This document shows positions 22,421 through 33,400 of a DNA stretch of 64,000 nucleotides, one piece after another. The stretch is from Aspidiotus rigidus. Its lineage: Eukaryota; Arthropoda; Insecta; Hemiptera; Diaspididae. The DNA is taken from positions 992,001 through 1,056,000 of the forward strand of contig JAVHKY010000015.1 in the NCBI GenBank assembly GCA_035079385.1, given 5' to 3'. The translations under genes and the position numbers were made by a program. Each line of letters opens with the position of its first letter. Within the stretch, counting starts at the first letter, position 1. A model generated the notes under the pieces. The model was not told the origin of the DNA and did not search any database. It saw only the letters and a list, made by a program, of their open reading frames with translations.

Positions 22421-24850
22421 GAAACACATGGAACAAACAATTTTTTTAATTTTGTTCAGTAGTGTTATTTTTCTGTATCTAGTACCACAAGGGTCGATTG
22501 GTCTATGAATGTATCGAAGTAGCCAATCTAGAGTCTTCATTTCGTCTACAATAGTGGTAATTCGGCTTTATGTCGTTGTTTTTCTGACCGTCGAAATTGT
22601 TTCCCATAGGTTGAGTACGCGAGAAATGTTTTTTTTTTCGTACACAATCAATTATATTATTATTGAATTCTCTAGTTATCAACCAAATATTAGAGGCATT
22701 ATTTGACGTTTGTACTTCACGACGGAAAAGTGGACAAGAAATATATTCTTATTACTATACAAAATCATTATTCATTCATAATACTCGATCACTTAATGCA
22801 CAGTTCTACTGCGATGTGGTGAAGTTCTTTCCTTTTCGAACAACATTAGGCATGTTACATTCCATAGGTTCACGATAAAGCTACGTAACTTTCGTTGGAT
22901 AATACAAAATGTAAAGCACGTGAGCGCTTAGTACATTAATTTTATCGCGTAAAATTCGAATGTCTATTAAGTACCTATCGAGAATTCAATGTTACCGATG
23001 AATGTACAAATAGGCCTCGTAGCTTGTAATGGAAGAACCATTTTCAAACTATTAACGTCAAAGACATCCACGTGGAACGGTGAGCGTTCTGATTAAATGA
23101 AATTCCTCGAATTAGGAGAACGCGAAAATAGCATGATAAACCTGTCAGCATTGGCTAGATTTACAAACTCACCAGAACGTATAAATGCCTTTTCCAAATC
23201 GTATTTCTTCTTTCCCCGATGATATATACAGTGTAGGTAGGTACTGAGAAAGAGAGGAGAAATACGTTGAAGACACCGTCGTCGTGATTTCGGCGGCGTG
23301 GTATTCCTCTCAAATGCACCACCACCGGTCTTTTAAAGACGCAGTTATATTTTCGCGTTATGTACGAGGGATCGTTCGACTTCCGCTAGTAAATTTCTCT
23401 CACGGTACAGTTGGTTTTCCAATAGACATATTTAGTATATTTCGCTCTCTCGCAACAATATCCTACAATTTTGCGGTCAACACTTGTACATAAAGTGAAA
23501 ATATACTGTACAGTGTATAAACGCGCGCTAAGAACGATAGCCCCCGATATATCGTGAGAGGCTCGTTAGATTCGTACAACTCGAAAATGGTATAAAGTGT
23601 AACAGAGAGGAAAATTACGAGTGTATTTTTACTATAATTAGATTTAATGTTAAACGAAACCGAAAACAGTAGGCTCGAAGCGTTTAACGTATATTTGTTT
23701 AACGAGGAAGTATAAGTTTTTAAAGAGATAGGAGAAATTTGTAACTTTCGCTTTCACTGTGAAGGCGAACTGTTGCTAAATAAACTACGAAGGTCTTTCG
23801 TTAACCCTTTTTCCCTTTGAAGAGCTCTCTCTCTGCTGGAATATTATGAATATTGTGCAAATAACAGATACCGAAAATAAGAAAACGGTATTAGCACTAG
23901 ATTGGCAATAAGCGCGGAATATGTAAATTTTGGAGACGAACACCGTGAAAATAAAACTTCACATCAGTGAACGCGAAGGTGGGTATCCTTCTAGATTGTC
24001 AAAAAGATACGAATTTTTTCTGGGTTTTTCTTAAATTTTCAAACGAACACGCGTCGGAATGTCATACCTACACTAATTTGTTTCTAGACGGGAACTCTAT
24101 AGCAAATTTGCGACCAGAATGGAAAATATTTTTGTCGAGTTTAATAAATCACACTCGGTTCATCATTTTCCCAAGTTTGTACAGCTTTATTATTAGTCTT
24201 CCCAGTGAGCAATAGCGCCTCTCTTTTTCCGCAGCACTTTGTCTAATACGAGTGACTTGTGGGCAGTATTGCCTATTGAAGCCTACGAAGGCGTTCCAAT
24301 GATCTTGAACTTGTAATAATTACAATCAGTCATGAGGCAATTTATCACTGACGCAGGTGTTGGCAAAGATGGAAATTTGTTTTCAATGTAAAAATTTTAG
24401 AGGTATGGCTTAAGATATTTCAAAAGGATTTACACATACGAGGAATTGAAATTTTTAAAATCGAAAACCCAACGAAAAGGCTGTGTGTAAATCCTTTTAA
24501 AGTATAATCTCGACTCATACTCATGAGGAGAACGTTTCTTTCACTATGGCATAAGACTTGGAATATCTTCAAAATTTCTCCTTTCATGTACAGATTAAAA
24601 TAGGAAACTTTTTTACGAGTAGGTAAGACATGTATGTTCTACGCGTTTCTACGCCATTGGCTTTTTAATCGATTTTAATCTATTGTTTAAGCAAACTTTC
24701 AAAAATAAAAATTGAGTCCTTTAGTTTTTTTCTTTATTTTATGTGCTATTCTTATAACTTTTACACGTATGTTTTTCTAGCACATTTCGAGACTATTATT
24801 TTCGTTATATTATTTTAGTTGATTTTATAAGCTTCTTCACACATTTTATT
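22421..24850. other. Mostly unassigned sequence
   Basis: No supported gene apart from one exon candidate at 23173-23243. A short inverted repeat (AAAAGGATTTACACA and its complement, near 24420 and 24490) could be a small relic. Confidence 0.4.
23173..23243 (-). CDS. Possible 71-base exon
   Basis: On the minus strand a good acceptor (TCCTCTCTTTCTCAG) and a good donor (G|GTGAGT) bracket 71 bases. All three frames happen to be open, so the frame cannot be chosen. If it is used with a phase-1 acceptor it would end in phase 0. No neighbouring exon was found. Confidence 0.25.
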
Positions 24851-24854
24851 TTAA

Positions 24855-26882
24855 TTTTTTTTTTTTTTTTTCTTTATTTTATTTTTACGAGCACTAGAGC
24901 TGCACGAGGGCTATTGGCTCGGCGTTACAAAAGTTATGAAAGTAATATTATAAATAACACATAAGAAAGGGAGGTTTTAAGGAAGTTGGTAGAGTAAGGA
25001 AAAGTGAAGAAGGATAAGAGGATGGAATATAATGTCGAGTGTAACTGTTTCAGGTAATGGTGTGTAAAAGTTTACAATGTGTGTATGTAGAAGGTTGTAG
25101 AGGTATAGTCGATGTATGTGTTCAGATGTGAGCGTAAAAGTCAGTTTGTCTTAGGTAATGTAGGGTATTCGAAATGATGTCCTGGTTGTTTTTGAGTGCT
25201 TGAGTGAGTGAAGAGGGGGTATTCGAAGAAGAGCGAAGGGGTAAAATTCTGGGGCATGAAAAAAAGTGTTCCACTGTTAATTTGTCTTTTTGACAGTAGG
25301 GACATGAGGGAGGGGTTAGGATGTAGGGACTGGTGAGGTGGGTGTGAGTAATTTTTGTGTGACCAATTCTGAGATGAGAGAGAATTACTTCTTCTCTTCT
25401 TGTGTTTTGAATGGAGGATACCCAAGGAACCGGGGTTTTTTTGATACTGAGAAGTTTATTATTTGTTTGATTTTCCCAAAGAGTGTTCCATGATTGTGTG
25501 ATGAGAGAACGATAGTAATTTTTGTAATCTAGGGTTGGTAGGGGTGAATTATCAGTTATTTGACTGAGGGAGGTAGCTTGTTTAGCGGCTTGATCAACTG
25601 CGTCGTGGTCGGGGAAATTGGTGTGTCCAGGGATCCATATGAAGATAATTTGAGTGTTGATTGTTTCCAAAGTGTGTAGTGTGAGAAAGATGCGTTGGAT
25701 TATAGGGTTAGAGTTGTATGCGTCTGTAAGGGAGTGGAGTGAAGAAAGTGAGTCAGTGAGAATAATGAATTTACCGTTTGGGGGTAGTTGAGAGAGGTGG
25801 GAAAGGCAGGACAAAATGGCCATCAGTTCGGCTGTAAAAATAGAGGCTATATTTCGGATGCGATGAGAAGATATTTCCCCGTCGATGGAGTATGCGTAAG
25901 CTGCTATAGTAGGTGTTTTCGACCCATCGGTGAGGCAAAGTGAATGGTCAGGGTATTCTTGAAGTAGTTTGTTGATATGTTGGGTAAAACCAGGTTTGTC
26001 AGATTTTGGGATTTCTGTGAGATCTAGGCGTACTTTAGGTTGAGGGAAGGTCCAAGGGGGGAAGGTTGTGTATATGGGTCCTAGGGGATGTGCTATGAAC
26101 GGTTTGTTGATCAGGTGATTGAATTGAAGGCGAATATGTTTGGTGGAGGATTGGTTGTGATTGTGGTGAAAGATTCGGTTAAAGATTGGAAGTTGTGGGA
26201 ATTGTGCTACAGAGGATAAAAAGTTGGAGGTTAGGATGAGCCTTCGAAAGTGAAGGGGAGGATCTGGGGCTTCTGCACACAGGCTAAGTTTGGGGCTGGT
26301 GCGATAAGCTCCCAGGGCAATCCTGAGAGAAGATGCCTGGATGGGGTCGAGTAAGGCAAGGACGGTTTTTTTCGCTGTGTTGTAGATCGGGGAACCGTAA
26401 TCTAATTTTGAGCGAATAAGACTTTTGTATAGAAGAAGGAGTAACTTTCTGTTGCAGCCTTTAGATGGATGAGATATGTATTTTATTATGTTTAGAGCGC
26501 GTGTGCATTTGACTTTGAGGGTTTTAATGTGGGGGGCCCAGGTAAGTTTTTGGTCAAAATGTAAGCCGAGAAGTTTGCCGTAGTTACGAGATGGGATTTG
26601 GAAGTTTTGTAAAATTATAGGAGGTAAGGAGAGGATAGGATTTCTTTTTTTGAAAATAACTGAGTAGGTTTTCGAGGAAGAAAATCTAAATCCTCTTTTT
26701 GATGTCCATGTGGTGATTGAGTTAAGGGTATCCTGTAGGAGTCTGTGGGCTCTTTGCGGATTTGCTGAACGGATAGTGATGTTATAGTCATCTGCGAAAA
26801 GACGCTGGGTGAGGGGGAAGTTTACACATTTGGTGATATCATTTATTGCTATTAGAAAAAGTAAGACACTGAAGACTTCTCC
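24855..26882 (-). mobile_element. LINE with RNase H domain, 5'-truncated, with A-rich tail
   Basis: A non-LTR retrotransposon on the minus strand. The 3' end is an A-rich tail (T-run at about 24857-24881 on the plus strand). The 5' end stops inside the RT domain at 26882. A TTAATTTTT-like sequence at both borders may be the target duplication. RT plus RNase H plus a C-terminal Cys/His cluster places it in the I/LOA/Outcast-type LINEs. Confidence 0.88.
25122..26879 (-). CDS. LINE ORF2 C-terminal part: RT palm, RNase H, Cys/His motif
   Basis: About 585 codons read without a stop. There is no starting ATG because the element is 5'-truncated. Early residues include F-A-D-D (catalytic Asp pair). 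The RT thumb includes Y-G-S-P-I-Y-N. The RNase H domain has all four acidic positions: L-T-D-G-S-K, F-T-A-E-L, L-T-D-S-L-S-S-L and H-D-A-V-D-Q-A-A-K. The end carries C-P-Y-C-x7-H-x-x-x-C, the usual C-terminal metal motif of these LINEs. The frame was traced by eye. It shows no frameshift, so insertion is recent. It cannot be mobile because the endonuclease half is absent. Confidence 0.88.
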   Translation of the reverse strand, partial: EVFSVLLFLIAINDITKCVNFPLTQRLFADDYNITIRSANPQRAHRLLQDTLNSITTWTSKRGFRFSSSKTYSVIFKKRNPILSLPPIILQNFQIPSRNYGKLLGLHFDQKLTWAPHIKTLKVKCTRALNIIKYISHPSKGCNRKLLLLLYKSLIRSKLDYGSPIYNTAKKTVLALLDPIQASSLRIALGAYRTSPKLSLCAEAPDPPLHFRRLILTSNFLSSVAQFPQLPIFNRIFHHNHNQSSTKHIRLQFNHLINKPFIAHPLGPIYTTFPPWTFPQPKVRLDLTEIPKSDKPGFTQHINKLLQEYPDHSLCLTDGSKTPTIAAYAYSIDGEISSHRIRNIASIFTAELMAILSCLSHLSQLPPNGKFIILTDSLSSLHSLTDAYNSNPIIQRIFLTLHTLETINTQIIFIWIPGHTNFPDHDAVDQAAKQATSLSQITDNSPLPTLDYKNYYRSLITQSWNTLWENQTNNKLLSIKKTPVPWVSSIQNTRREEVILSHLRIGHTKITHTHLTSPYILTPPSCPYCQKDKLTVEHFFSCPRILPLRSSSNTPSSLTQALKNNQDIISNTLHYLRQTDFYAHI

Positions 26883-27685
26883 TTAATTTTTCCATCAATT
26901 CCCAATTCTCAAAAGTCCTCGAACGTCATTTCTTCTTCACGAGGAAGTGCACAACTTGTTGGTGTATACTTGTAGAGCTGGTATACGCGACTCGACTTCA
27001 ACACCGTACGTCATTTATTCTACTCATTTCGATCGTGAATACGTGCGTCATTGTAGCGTCACAGCTTTCCAAAGGGGGTTGAGCCCCTTGAAAGATGCGG
27101 AAAGTGTACCCTAATTAATGCTCGCACAAGTCGAGCCAAGAAGAAAAGAACCCCCATTCTGTCTAATTAGATAAAAAAAAGTGTGGTCTGACAGAGAAGA
27201 CCAATAAAAAATTTTGCCCTTATTTTCTCGAAAGCTGGGGGGGGGGTAGAAAATGCCCACCATTTAGATGCTAAGCTACACTTGCTAGCTTTCGGCGCTT
27301 TACGAGAGGGTTACGCCTACTTGTTCCCTCCCCGAGTGGAATTATCGGCATATTCCTCCGACGATTAAAACGAATACTCGAATACTTGACATTTTTTGTT
27401 TGAGATCAAATCAAGTAACGCGTAGAAATGAATATGGGATGTATATAAGTTTAAGCAAGAACTGTATTATACAGAAAGAGTAAAACAAATATGAAAAATG
27501 CATAAAGAAAAACGAACATATATTATTCTTTTGTAGGTAAACTACCGACTAAGAAACAGAAAAAATGGAAAAATTCATTAATCCCCTCAAGCTTGAAATT
27601 TCAATCAACCAAAAATGTGAGAAAGGAGCCGTACCAAATAAAAGCCCAAAGCAAAATTGTTAAAATAAATACATAAAAGTTTTGA
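26883..27685. other. No recognisable gene
   Basis: No coding frame of note. A run of ten or more G bases lies near 27238. The sequence leads into the inverted paralogue fragment at 27690. Confidence 0.45.
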
Positions 27686-27689
27686 GAAC

Positions 27690-27965
27690 AGGGTACGAGC
27701 TTTCCAACTCGCTACGTGACTGCTACCTCGGTTATTTTCGTCGGCTCAAATCTGAGCACAACAATGCCTACGAGAAAAAGCAAATTTTAGCTGGAACATC
27801 ACCAAGTTACGCAAGATACTGCACATCTTAAAAAAGACGCCTCTGAAGGAGGAGGAGAAAGAATCTCTGAAAAAATTCTGGAGTAACGAATCCAAAATTA
27901 ATTTCAAAATCTGGGAGCTAGACTTCAATGCAAGTGTCCCCAACCTTTCTCTTGATGAAATACGT
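27690..27965 (+). pseudogene. Fragment of the unrecognised secreted-protein family, inverted copy
   Basis: The plus strand encodes A-G-T-S-P-S-Y-A-R-Y-C-T-S, then after a short deletion and frame change T-P-L-K-E-E-E-K-E-S-L-K, then I-N-F-K-I-W-E-L-D-F-N-A-S. The minus-strand gene at 28226-29203 has the same three blocks (A-G-T-S-P-N-Y-E-R-Y-C-T, T-P-L-K-G-A-E-K-E-S, I-N-F-K-S-W-E-L-D-I-N-A-A), so these are paralogues in tail-to-tail orientation. No start or signal peptide was found here, and the frame breaks at the deletion. The molecular function is unknown. Confidence 0.75.
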
Positions 27966-28073
27966 TGAGATCTTCATATAAGATTATTCAAAACCTTCTC
28001 TCTATGTTTCTCATGTAGGAGTTGAGACCTACCAGTGTTTACATATTATTTTTAGAATCCTAATCGTGAATCC

Positions 28074-28222
28074 CTGGCTTTTCCCATTTGATGCTCCGAG
28101 CAAGATTACGACAGATCGAGGCAAGAGCGGTCTATTCGAACAGCTTCCCAAAGCTGTTGGCATATTATTTCGAACAGCACCATACCACCCCGCGCCAAAG
28201 GCAAAATCAAGCATTGATATCG
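28074..28222 (+). pseudogene. LTR-retrotransposon integrase core fragment
   Basis: One plus-strand frame reads F-D-A-P-S-K-I-T-T-D-R-G-K, then L-F-E-Q-L-P-K-A-V-G-I, then R-T-A-P-Y-H-P-A. This is the segment around the second catalytic Asp of Gypsy/Pao-type integrases. Nothing recognisable flanks it, so only about 50 residues survive. It lies antisense to the last 35-40 codons of the minus-strand frame at 28106-29203, so that tail is not genuine coding sequence of the secreted gene. Confidence 0.75.
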
Positions 28223-28225
28223 GAA

Positions 28226-29203
28226 ATCAAAAAGTGCGAGTATGACCGACTGCGTCTTGTACATACTATTGAACTTTTCTAATACCTCGTGCGCCGTCTT
28301 GCACTCCAAGTCTTTGTCGTCACACCGCCTTGAACTCGGATTTGTCACCTTCCATTGAATAGCGAAACACGTTATCAAGAGAAAGGCTGCATTGATATCC
28401 AACTCCCAACTTTTGAAATTAATTTCGTTTTCGTCAGTCCCGTATTTTCTCCGAGATTCCTTCTCTGCCCCCTTCAGAGGCGTCATTTTTAGGATATCCT
28501 CCAGCAAAAACGTGCAGTACCTTTCGTAATTAGGTGAAGTCCCAGCTGAAATTTGCATATTTTCGTAGACATTTCTGTAATCAAATTTACTCGGCGAAAC
28601 TTTAACCAAGCTGCACAATCTCTTAAAGTTGCGTATAGTACAAAAATAGAACCATTTCACGGCTTGCGATAAATCGGTTGTAGAACTTGACCTAATAGCC
28701 TGGACTAAATCCTCCAATCGTTGGACTTTGTCGCCGTTCTCAACTTTCTTATACTCATCGTATTTCGCGAGCCATTGAGGTCTTATTATCTATTTCTCGT
28801 TTTGGGTGAGTCTTTTACTATGGTAATACTTATTGTACTCCTGTTTTTCGGTCGCATTGCAGTCCTCGAAATTCTTTGTTCGGTCGCCACTCAGATAAAT
28901 AGCTGGATTCGTTGCAATTTTCTGAAGGTATGTACGTTCCCTCTCAATGAATTTAAGACCCATGAAATCGGGCAACATCAGGTGGTTTGCTTCCGTAAAA
29001 ATTTTCTCGAAATACTTCATGGCGTATCATTGTTCCTCCCCGCAATGAGTTACCCAATTTTCAGCTTTCACTTCTGCCAACTCCTGTCGTGACTGGTTCA
29101 ACTGCCGTTGTGATTGGAAGTATAAAGCCTTATAGTCCTTAGTTCCGCTTCTGACGAAGATGATAAAACACGCCAAAATAATGTTCCAATAACAAAAATC
29201 CAT
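28226..29203 (-). pseudogene. Secreted-protein family member, intronless, two in-frame stops
   Basis: From the ATG at 29203 the protein begins with a clear signal peptide (M-D-F-C-Y-W-N-I-I-L-A-C-F-I-I-F-V) and continues in one frame for about 325 codons. It includes K-Y-F-E-K-I-F, A-G-T-S-P-N-Y-E-R-Y-C-T and S-W-E-L-D-I-N-A-A. Two stops interrupt the frame: TGA at 29027-29029 and TAG at 28790-28792. There is no frameshift, and coding character continues across both stops. It is therefore a recent pseudogene or, less likely, a readthrough gene. Similarity ends near 28225 where an integrase fragment begins. The fold and function are unrecognised. It may be a distant paralogue of the three-exon gene at 33401-34493. 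Confidence 0.65.
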
Positions 29204-30235
29204 GTTGGAACGGTTGCGCAAATAAATCGACTACGTTTACTGAATGCATTTAAATGCCAGTCAAGATCTAAGTGAAATAGGTACGTGCTATGGTAGCACC
29301 AACTGTCTGTAGGTAGTGTAGCGGAACAGTTTTTTATCGTGGTTACATCAGAGATAATTTACAGCATAAAACTTCGAAAACTAGTGTACTCTAATTTACG
29401 GATGATAAGGCTTCTCTCAAATACTGCCTATTTGTACGTACGAGTAAAACGCTATTCGAAAGGAAGAAATAAATATATGACTTACTGGAACTCCATTCAA
29501 GTTTGATGATGAGATATTTAGGAGAATGATTTAAAAATTAAACCTCAATTTGTGGCAGACATACACAATTTGAAATTCAAAATGAATGGGGAATACAAGA
29601 TTTGGAAGCTCAGATATGATACCTACTTTTAGTCTTCTTAAAGGCTGGACATATTTACATGATGGAATTAGAGCCAATTTTTATGTTACAGCAATTTATG
29701 AAAGAAGGGGTAATGCAGAAGTTATTGAGACTGATCAAATGCATTTACAAACTACAGACTGTGTGTTCGGAAGACATGAAAATATAGAGGAAAATTTAGA
29801 AGATAATCATGGGTTTTAGTATCAATTGACAGTTTCAGAATTAATATAAACAGATAATTATGATCCATTAATGGTGGGTTCTTTTATTAAACTTCCTAAG
29901 ATTTTAGCGAGTAAGAAATCTATTGTAATTATAGAAACTTCTGATTATCAATTATCAGCTTATTTACATCCCGTTGATGGAAAAGATCATCCAAATTGTG
30001 TTACAAAATATTATAGACAATATGAAAATGATTTTGATGATGAATTTAAAGGAATAAAATTTCTATTAAAAGTTGAAGATATCACAAAGTTTGTTAATAC
30101 AGTGAACAGAAATAATGAAGTTGAAGGGGAATTGTCAATTAATGTATTATCATGATGATACGTAATAGCTATAAAATTTATCCATTATCAATAGCAAAAA
30201 ATTGAAAAGAAAAAGGTTCCCTGTTAAAATCATAT

Positions 30236-30493
30236 GTGATGTGATCTGCGAAACCATAGGATAAGTCGCACCTGCGGGAACACCCCGTGTAAAACTCGCC
30301 TCGGAATATAGCGATATCAATATGCAGTTAACTAAAATGATTTCTTTTGAGTAACATCGTGGCGCAAATATTCGGCAAACAACACGAAGATATTTGTGTT
30401 TATAGCATGTGTAGTTGCGTATTGTGAAGGTAGGTTTTCCAAAGGGGGGTCCCGCCAGCGCGACTTATCCTATGGTTTCGCAGATCGCATCAC
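30236..30493. mobile_element. MITE inside the polymerase relic
   Basis: Inverted ends GTGATGYGATCTGCGAAACC continue to ATAGGATAAGTCGC with one mismatch. ATAT flanks both sides (30232-30235 and 30494-30497), a likely 4-base duplication that is ambiguous because it is palindromic. The interior is richer in G and C than the surrounding polymerase relic. There is no coding frame. It must postdate the polymerase insertion. Confidence 0.8.
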
Positions 30494-31279
30494 ATATTGA
30501 TTTACTATTTCTGAAAGAAAAAGAAAGACTCATCATTATTTAATTAATGATTTATGGAAATTAGTAGGAAAACAAGTTACTCAAAATGAAGTATTACTGT
30601 AAAATGTGTTTAAATAGTTTTCCTTGTGAAAAAATTTTATCTGACCATAAGGATTATTGTGGATTAAATAAACCTGCTAAAGTAATTTTACCTCATAATA
30701 AGGTTGATAATATTGTTGAATTTGAAAATTATAATCATACGATGAAAGCTCCATTTGTTATATAACTATGCTGATTTTGAAAGTCTTATAAAATAGCTTA
30801 ATAAAGCAAGAGAATTGAATACTTAGATTGGAAAACTAATAAGTAAGAAATTAAATAAAACTGGAGAAGAAATTGAAAAGAATGAATCTTATACAATAAA
30901 ACTTTAGAGACATTTTCTTGTTAGTTTTGTTTATTATATTTAGTACGCTAATGGAGAAATTAAACAAAATTTATTTGAATATTTTGGAATAGATGCTCCA
31001 GAGAAATTGTATAAGAAATTAAAAGAAGATGCAATATATATTGCAAAAGAATTTCTAGATAAGAAAATAAAAATGAAACAATTATCCCAGAGTGTCATAT
31101 ATGTGAAAGAAAACTTGAAGATAATCCGCCAATGATTGAGAAAGATTTAAAAGTATTTCAAATGAAACAATTAATATTGTTTGTACATCTCTCTTATGGA
31201 TAGAAGATAATGAAGGTTAAGGAGAGATCAAGTTTTAAAAAAATTGTAAATAAAGCATCAAAGTTGGGAAATTAAGGAA

Positions 31280-32190
31280 GCGTAATATACTTTTAGAGGT
31301 CTTTTGCCGGTGAGAGAATAGGGTCCATTATTTTAGGAAGAGATGTTGCTTGTTTGGCTGCTTTGTCTACTGAGTCGTGAGGTGGAAAGTCAACGTGTTG
31401 AGGAATCCAAGCCAGAGTGATATGAAAGTTTATTAATTTCTTAGTGTGGAGAGCCAAAAATATACGTTGAATTAAGGGGTTAGTTGAGAAAGGATCCGCA
31501 ATGGCTTGTAGAGACGAGAGGGAGTCAGTCAAAAGAAAATATTTTTGTTCCGGTAGTAGTTGGGCAATTTGTGATATACAGGCAAGGATACCGTTTAATT
31601 CAGCTGTGTATACCGACGCTGAATTTCGTATGCGGTATGCCTCCATTTCGCCACCAATGGAGAACGCGTAAGATGTTCTATGGCGATATTTTGAGCCATC
31701 TGTGAGACAAAGGGTATAACCTGCAAATTCGTCGATAAGTTTTGCTATATGTTTTCGATAAATTGAATTGCTGACTTTAGGAACTTCCGTAAGGTCTAGT
31801 CTGATATCAGGAATGGAGAAGAGCCATGGGGGGGGGTAGCTGTCAGGATAGGCGGAAGGGTTGAAATTTTGAGATTACGAGCGAGAGACGTTTCTAAGCA
31901 AGTATGGATATGTTTCGTTGGTTGACGATTAAAAATTGGATTAATTTCAGAGATTAAAGATTCGTAAAAGGGGGAATTTGGAAATTGAGATATCAAAATA
32001 AGAAGATTCGAAGAGAGGGTGGATCGGCGAACAGATAGGGGTGGTTCCGCTGCCTCGGCCTACAGACTAAGACTAGGGCTCGTTCTGAATGCTCCCAAAA
32101 CCAGCCTAAGAGATGAGGAATGGATTGTGTCCAAAAGAGCTAAAGACGATTTATTGGCGAGATTGTAGATAGGGGCTCCATAGTCCAGTT
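31280..32190 (-). pseudogene. LINE fragment (RT thumb plus RNase H), truncated at both ends
   Basis: Minus-strand similarity to the LINE at 24855-26882. It starts at the equivalent of D-Y-G-x-P-I-Y-N in the RT thumb, passes R-L-D-L-T-E-V-P-K, and reaches the RNase H motifs L-T-D-G-S-K, Y-T-A-E-L, L-T-D-S-L-S-S-L and H-D-S-V-D-K-A-A-K. Frameshifts occur (different frames near 31900 and 31600). It ends abruptly after about one third of the RNase H-to-end region, with no A tail. The sequence differs enough from the first LINE to be a separate subfamily. It sits inside the polymerase relic. Confidence 0.85.
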
Positions 32191-32745
32191 GTGGAAAAAC
32201 TTAAAATTAGAAAATAATAAATTTATAGAATTTGTAGAAAAAAATATAATCATAATAAGAAAAATGAATTAAAATTAGAACTTTCAAAATTTGAGGAGTT
32301 ATTAAAACTTCAGTGTGAGAATGTATGGGTAAATAAAATAAAAGTTCGAGATCATGATCATTTAATTCTCATTGTAATTGTAATAATTATAAAGTTCCTA
32401 GATTTCATATTCATAATTTTTCTGGATATGATGCTCATTTATTTGTTACTGAATTTGGAAAGGATTATGATACATTAAATTAATACCAAATAATGAAGAA
32501 AAATATATATAATTTTCTAAAATTATAAAATATGATTCAAGTTTCACAAATAAAAAAGGTGAAAAAGTTGAATATTATATTGAGTCAAGATTTTTAGATT
32601 CCTATAAATTTCTATCAAGTTCATTATCTGAATTAGCTAAATATGTCATTTTAAAAATTAAAGGAAATGGTTTAATGAAAAAGCACCTAAAAACCCATTG
32701 GAAATAGAAAAAAACTATTTTTTAAATAAAATGACTTATTTTATG

Positions 32746-33400
32746 CAGTCGAAGTACAGATTTTTCAGATGTACATACTTCTGCTAGTCATTCTTTACAA
32801 TTACTGATTTTTTCCAGCCATTCTATACATTTTCAATTTTAATACTTTGACGTCAATGTATATAAATCGTATACCATTGTATAATTTTGTTTCAAAAGGA
32901 TGTGAACGCTTATATTTATTACTTTACTTATTAAACCCATAACTCTCAGCGTTGTTTCATGGCTCGTATTAAATAGATAAAAATTCTCTATCATGTGCTC
33001 AATTCATATGTTTATCTTTGAGCAAGTTCCAACGCCTTTGGATCAATGATACCTTATCCAACATTTGTTATCTAAATAGAGACGATGCGATGTAGCTTTC
33101 TAAATATTTTTCTCTTAGGGTTTTCATCAAGTACTGGACAACAGACTCCATTGCGTTCTCATTGGCATCATTGGTCATCACCAACAAACCAAGAGTATTC
33201 CTCATGATCGATGGAGCAGTACTCCCTACGTATGGGTCATTTTAAGCTTCTCTTGTTAAAACTAGAAAGGGTCAATTCTCCTAAAAAAATGGGGAACGAT
33301 TAAGCACCACGCAGCCGATAATTCATTTATTTTCAGTCCTCATAAAATCTCTGTTTCTTAAACTATTCAATTTTAAAAAATTCATAATTTTTTCCCTTCT
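32746..33400. other. No recognisable gene
   Basis: AT-rich sequence between the polymerase relic and the three-exon gene. I see no exon or repeat. Confidence 0.4.

Larger units (their letters stand above)
29590..32745 (+). pseudogene. Decayed family B DNA polymerase of virus/Polinton type
   Basis: An AT-rich relic of a protein-primed DNA polymerase (DNA_pol_B_2), as found in Polintons/Mavericks, adintoviruses and related arthropod viruses. Recognisable in order: an N-terminal block with G-S-F-I-K-L-P-K and Y-L-H-P-V-D-G-K (29871-30155); a C-x-x-C...H...C finger near 30598-30665; the exonuclease I core D-F-E-S-L (about 30773); an E-C-H-I-C-E-R-K block (about 31080); and S-G-Y-D-A-H-L-F of exonuclease II (about 32420). 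Stops and frameshifts are frequent. A MITE (30236-30493) and a LINE fragment (31280-32190) interrupt it. The polymerase palm motifs are absent, so only the exonuclease half remains. No capsid or integrase gene accompanies it. Confidence 0.85.

Noticed and set aside
28106..28225. C-terminal 40 codons of the minus frame of the secreted-family copy
   Set aside because: The opposite strand encodes a recognisable integrase fragment, so the minus reading is a shadow.
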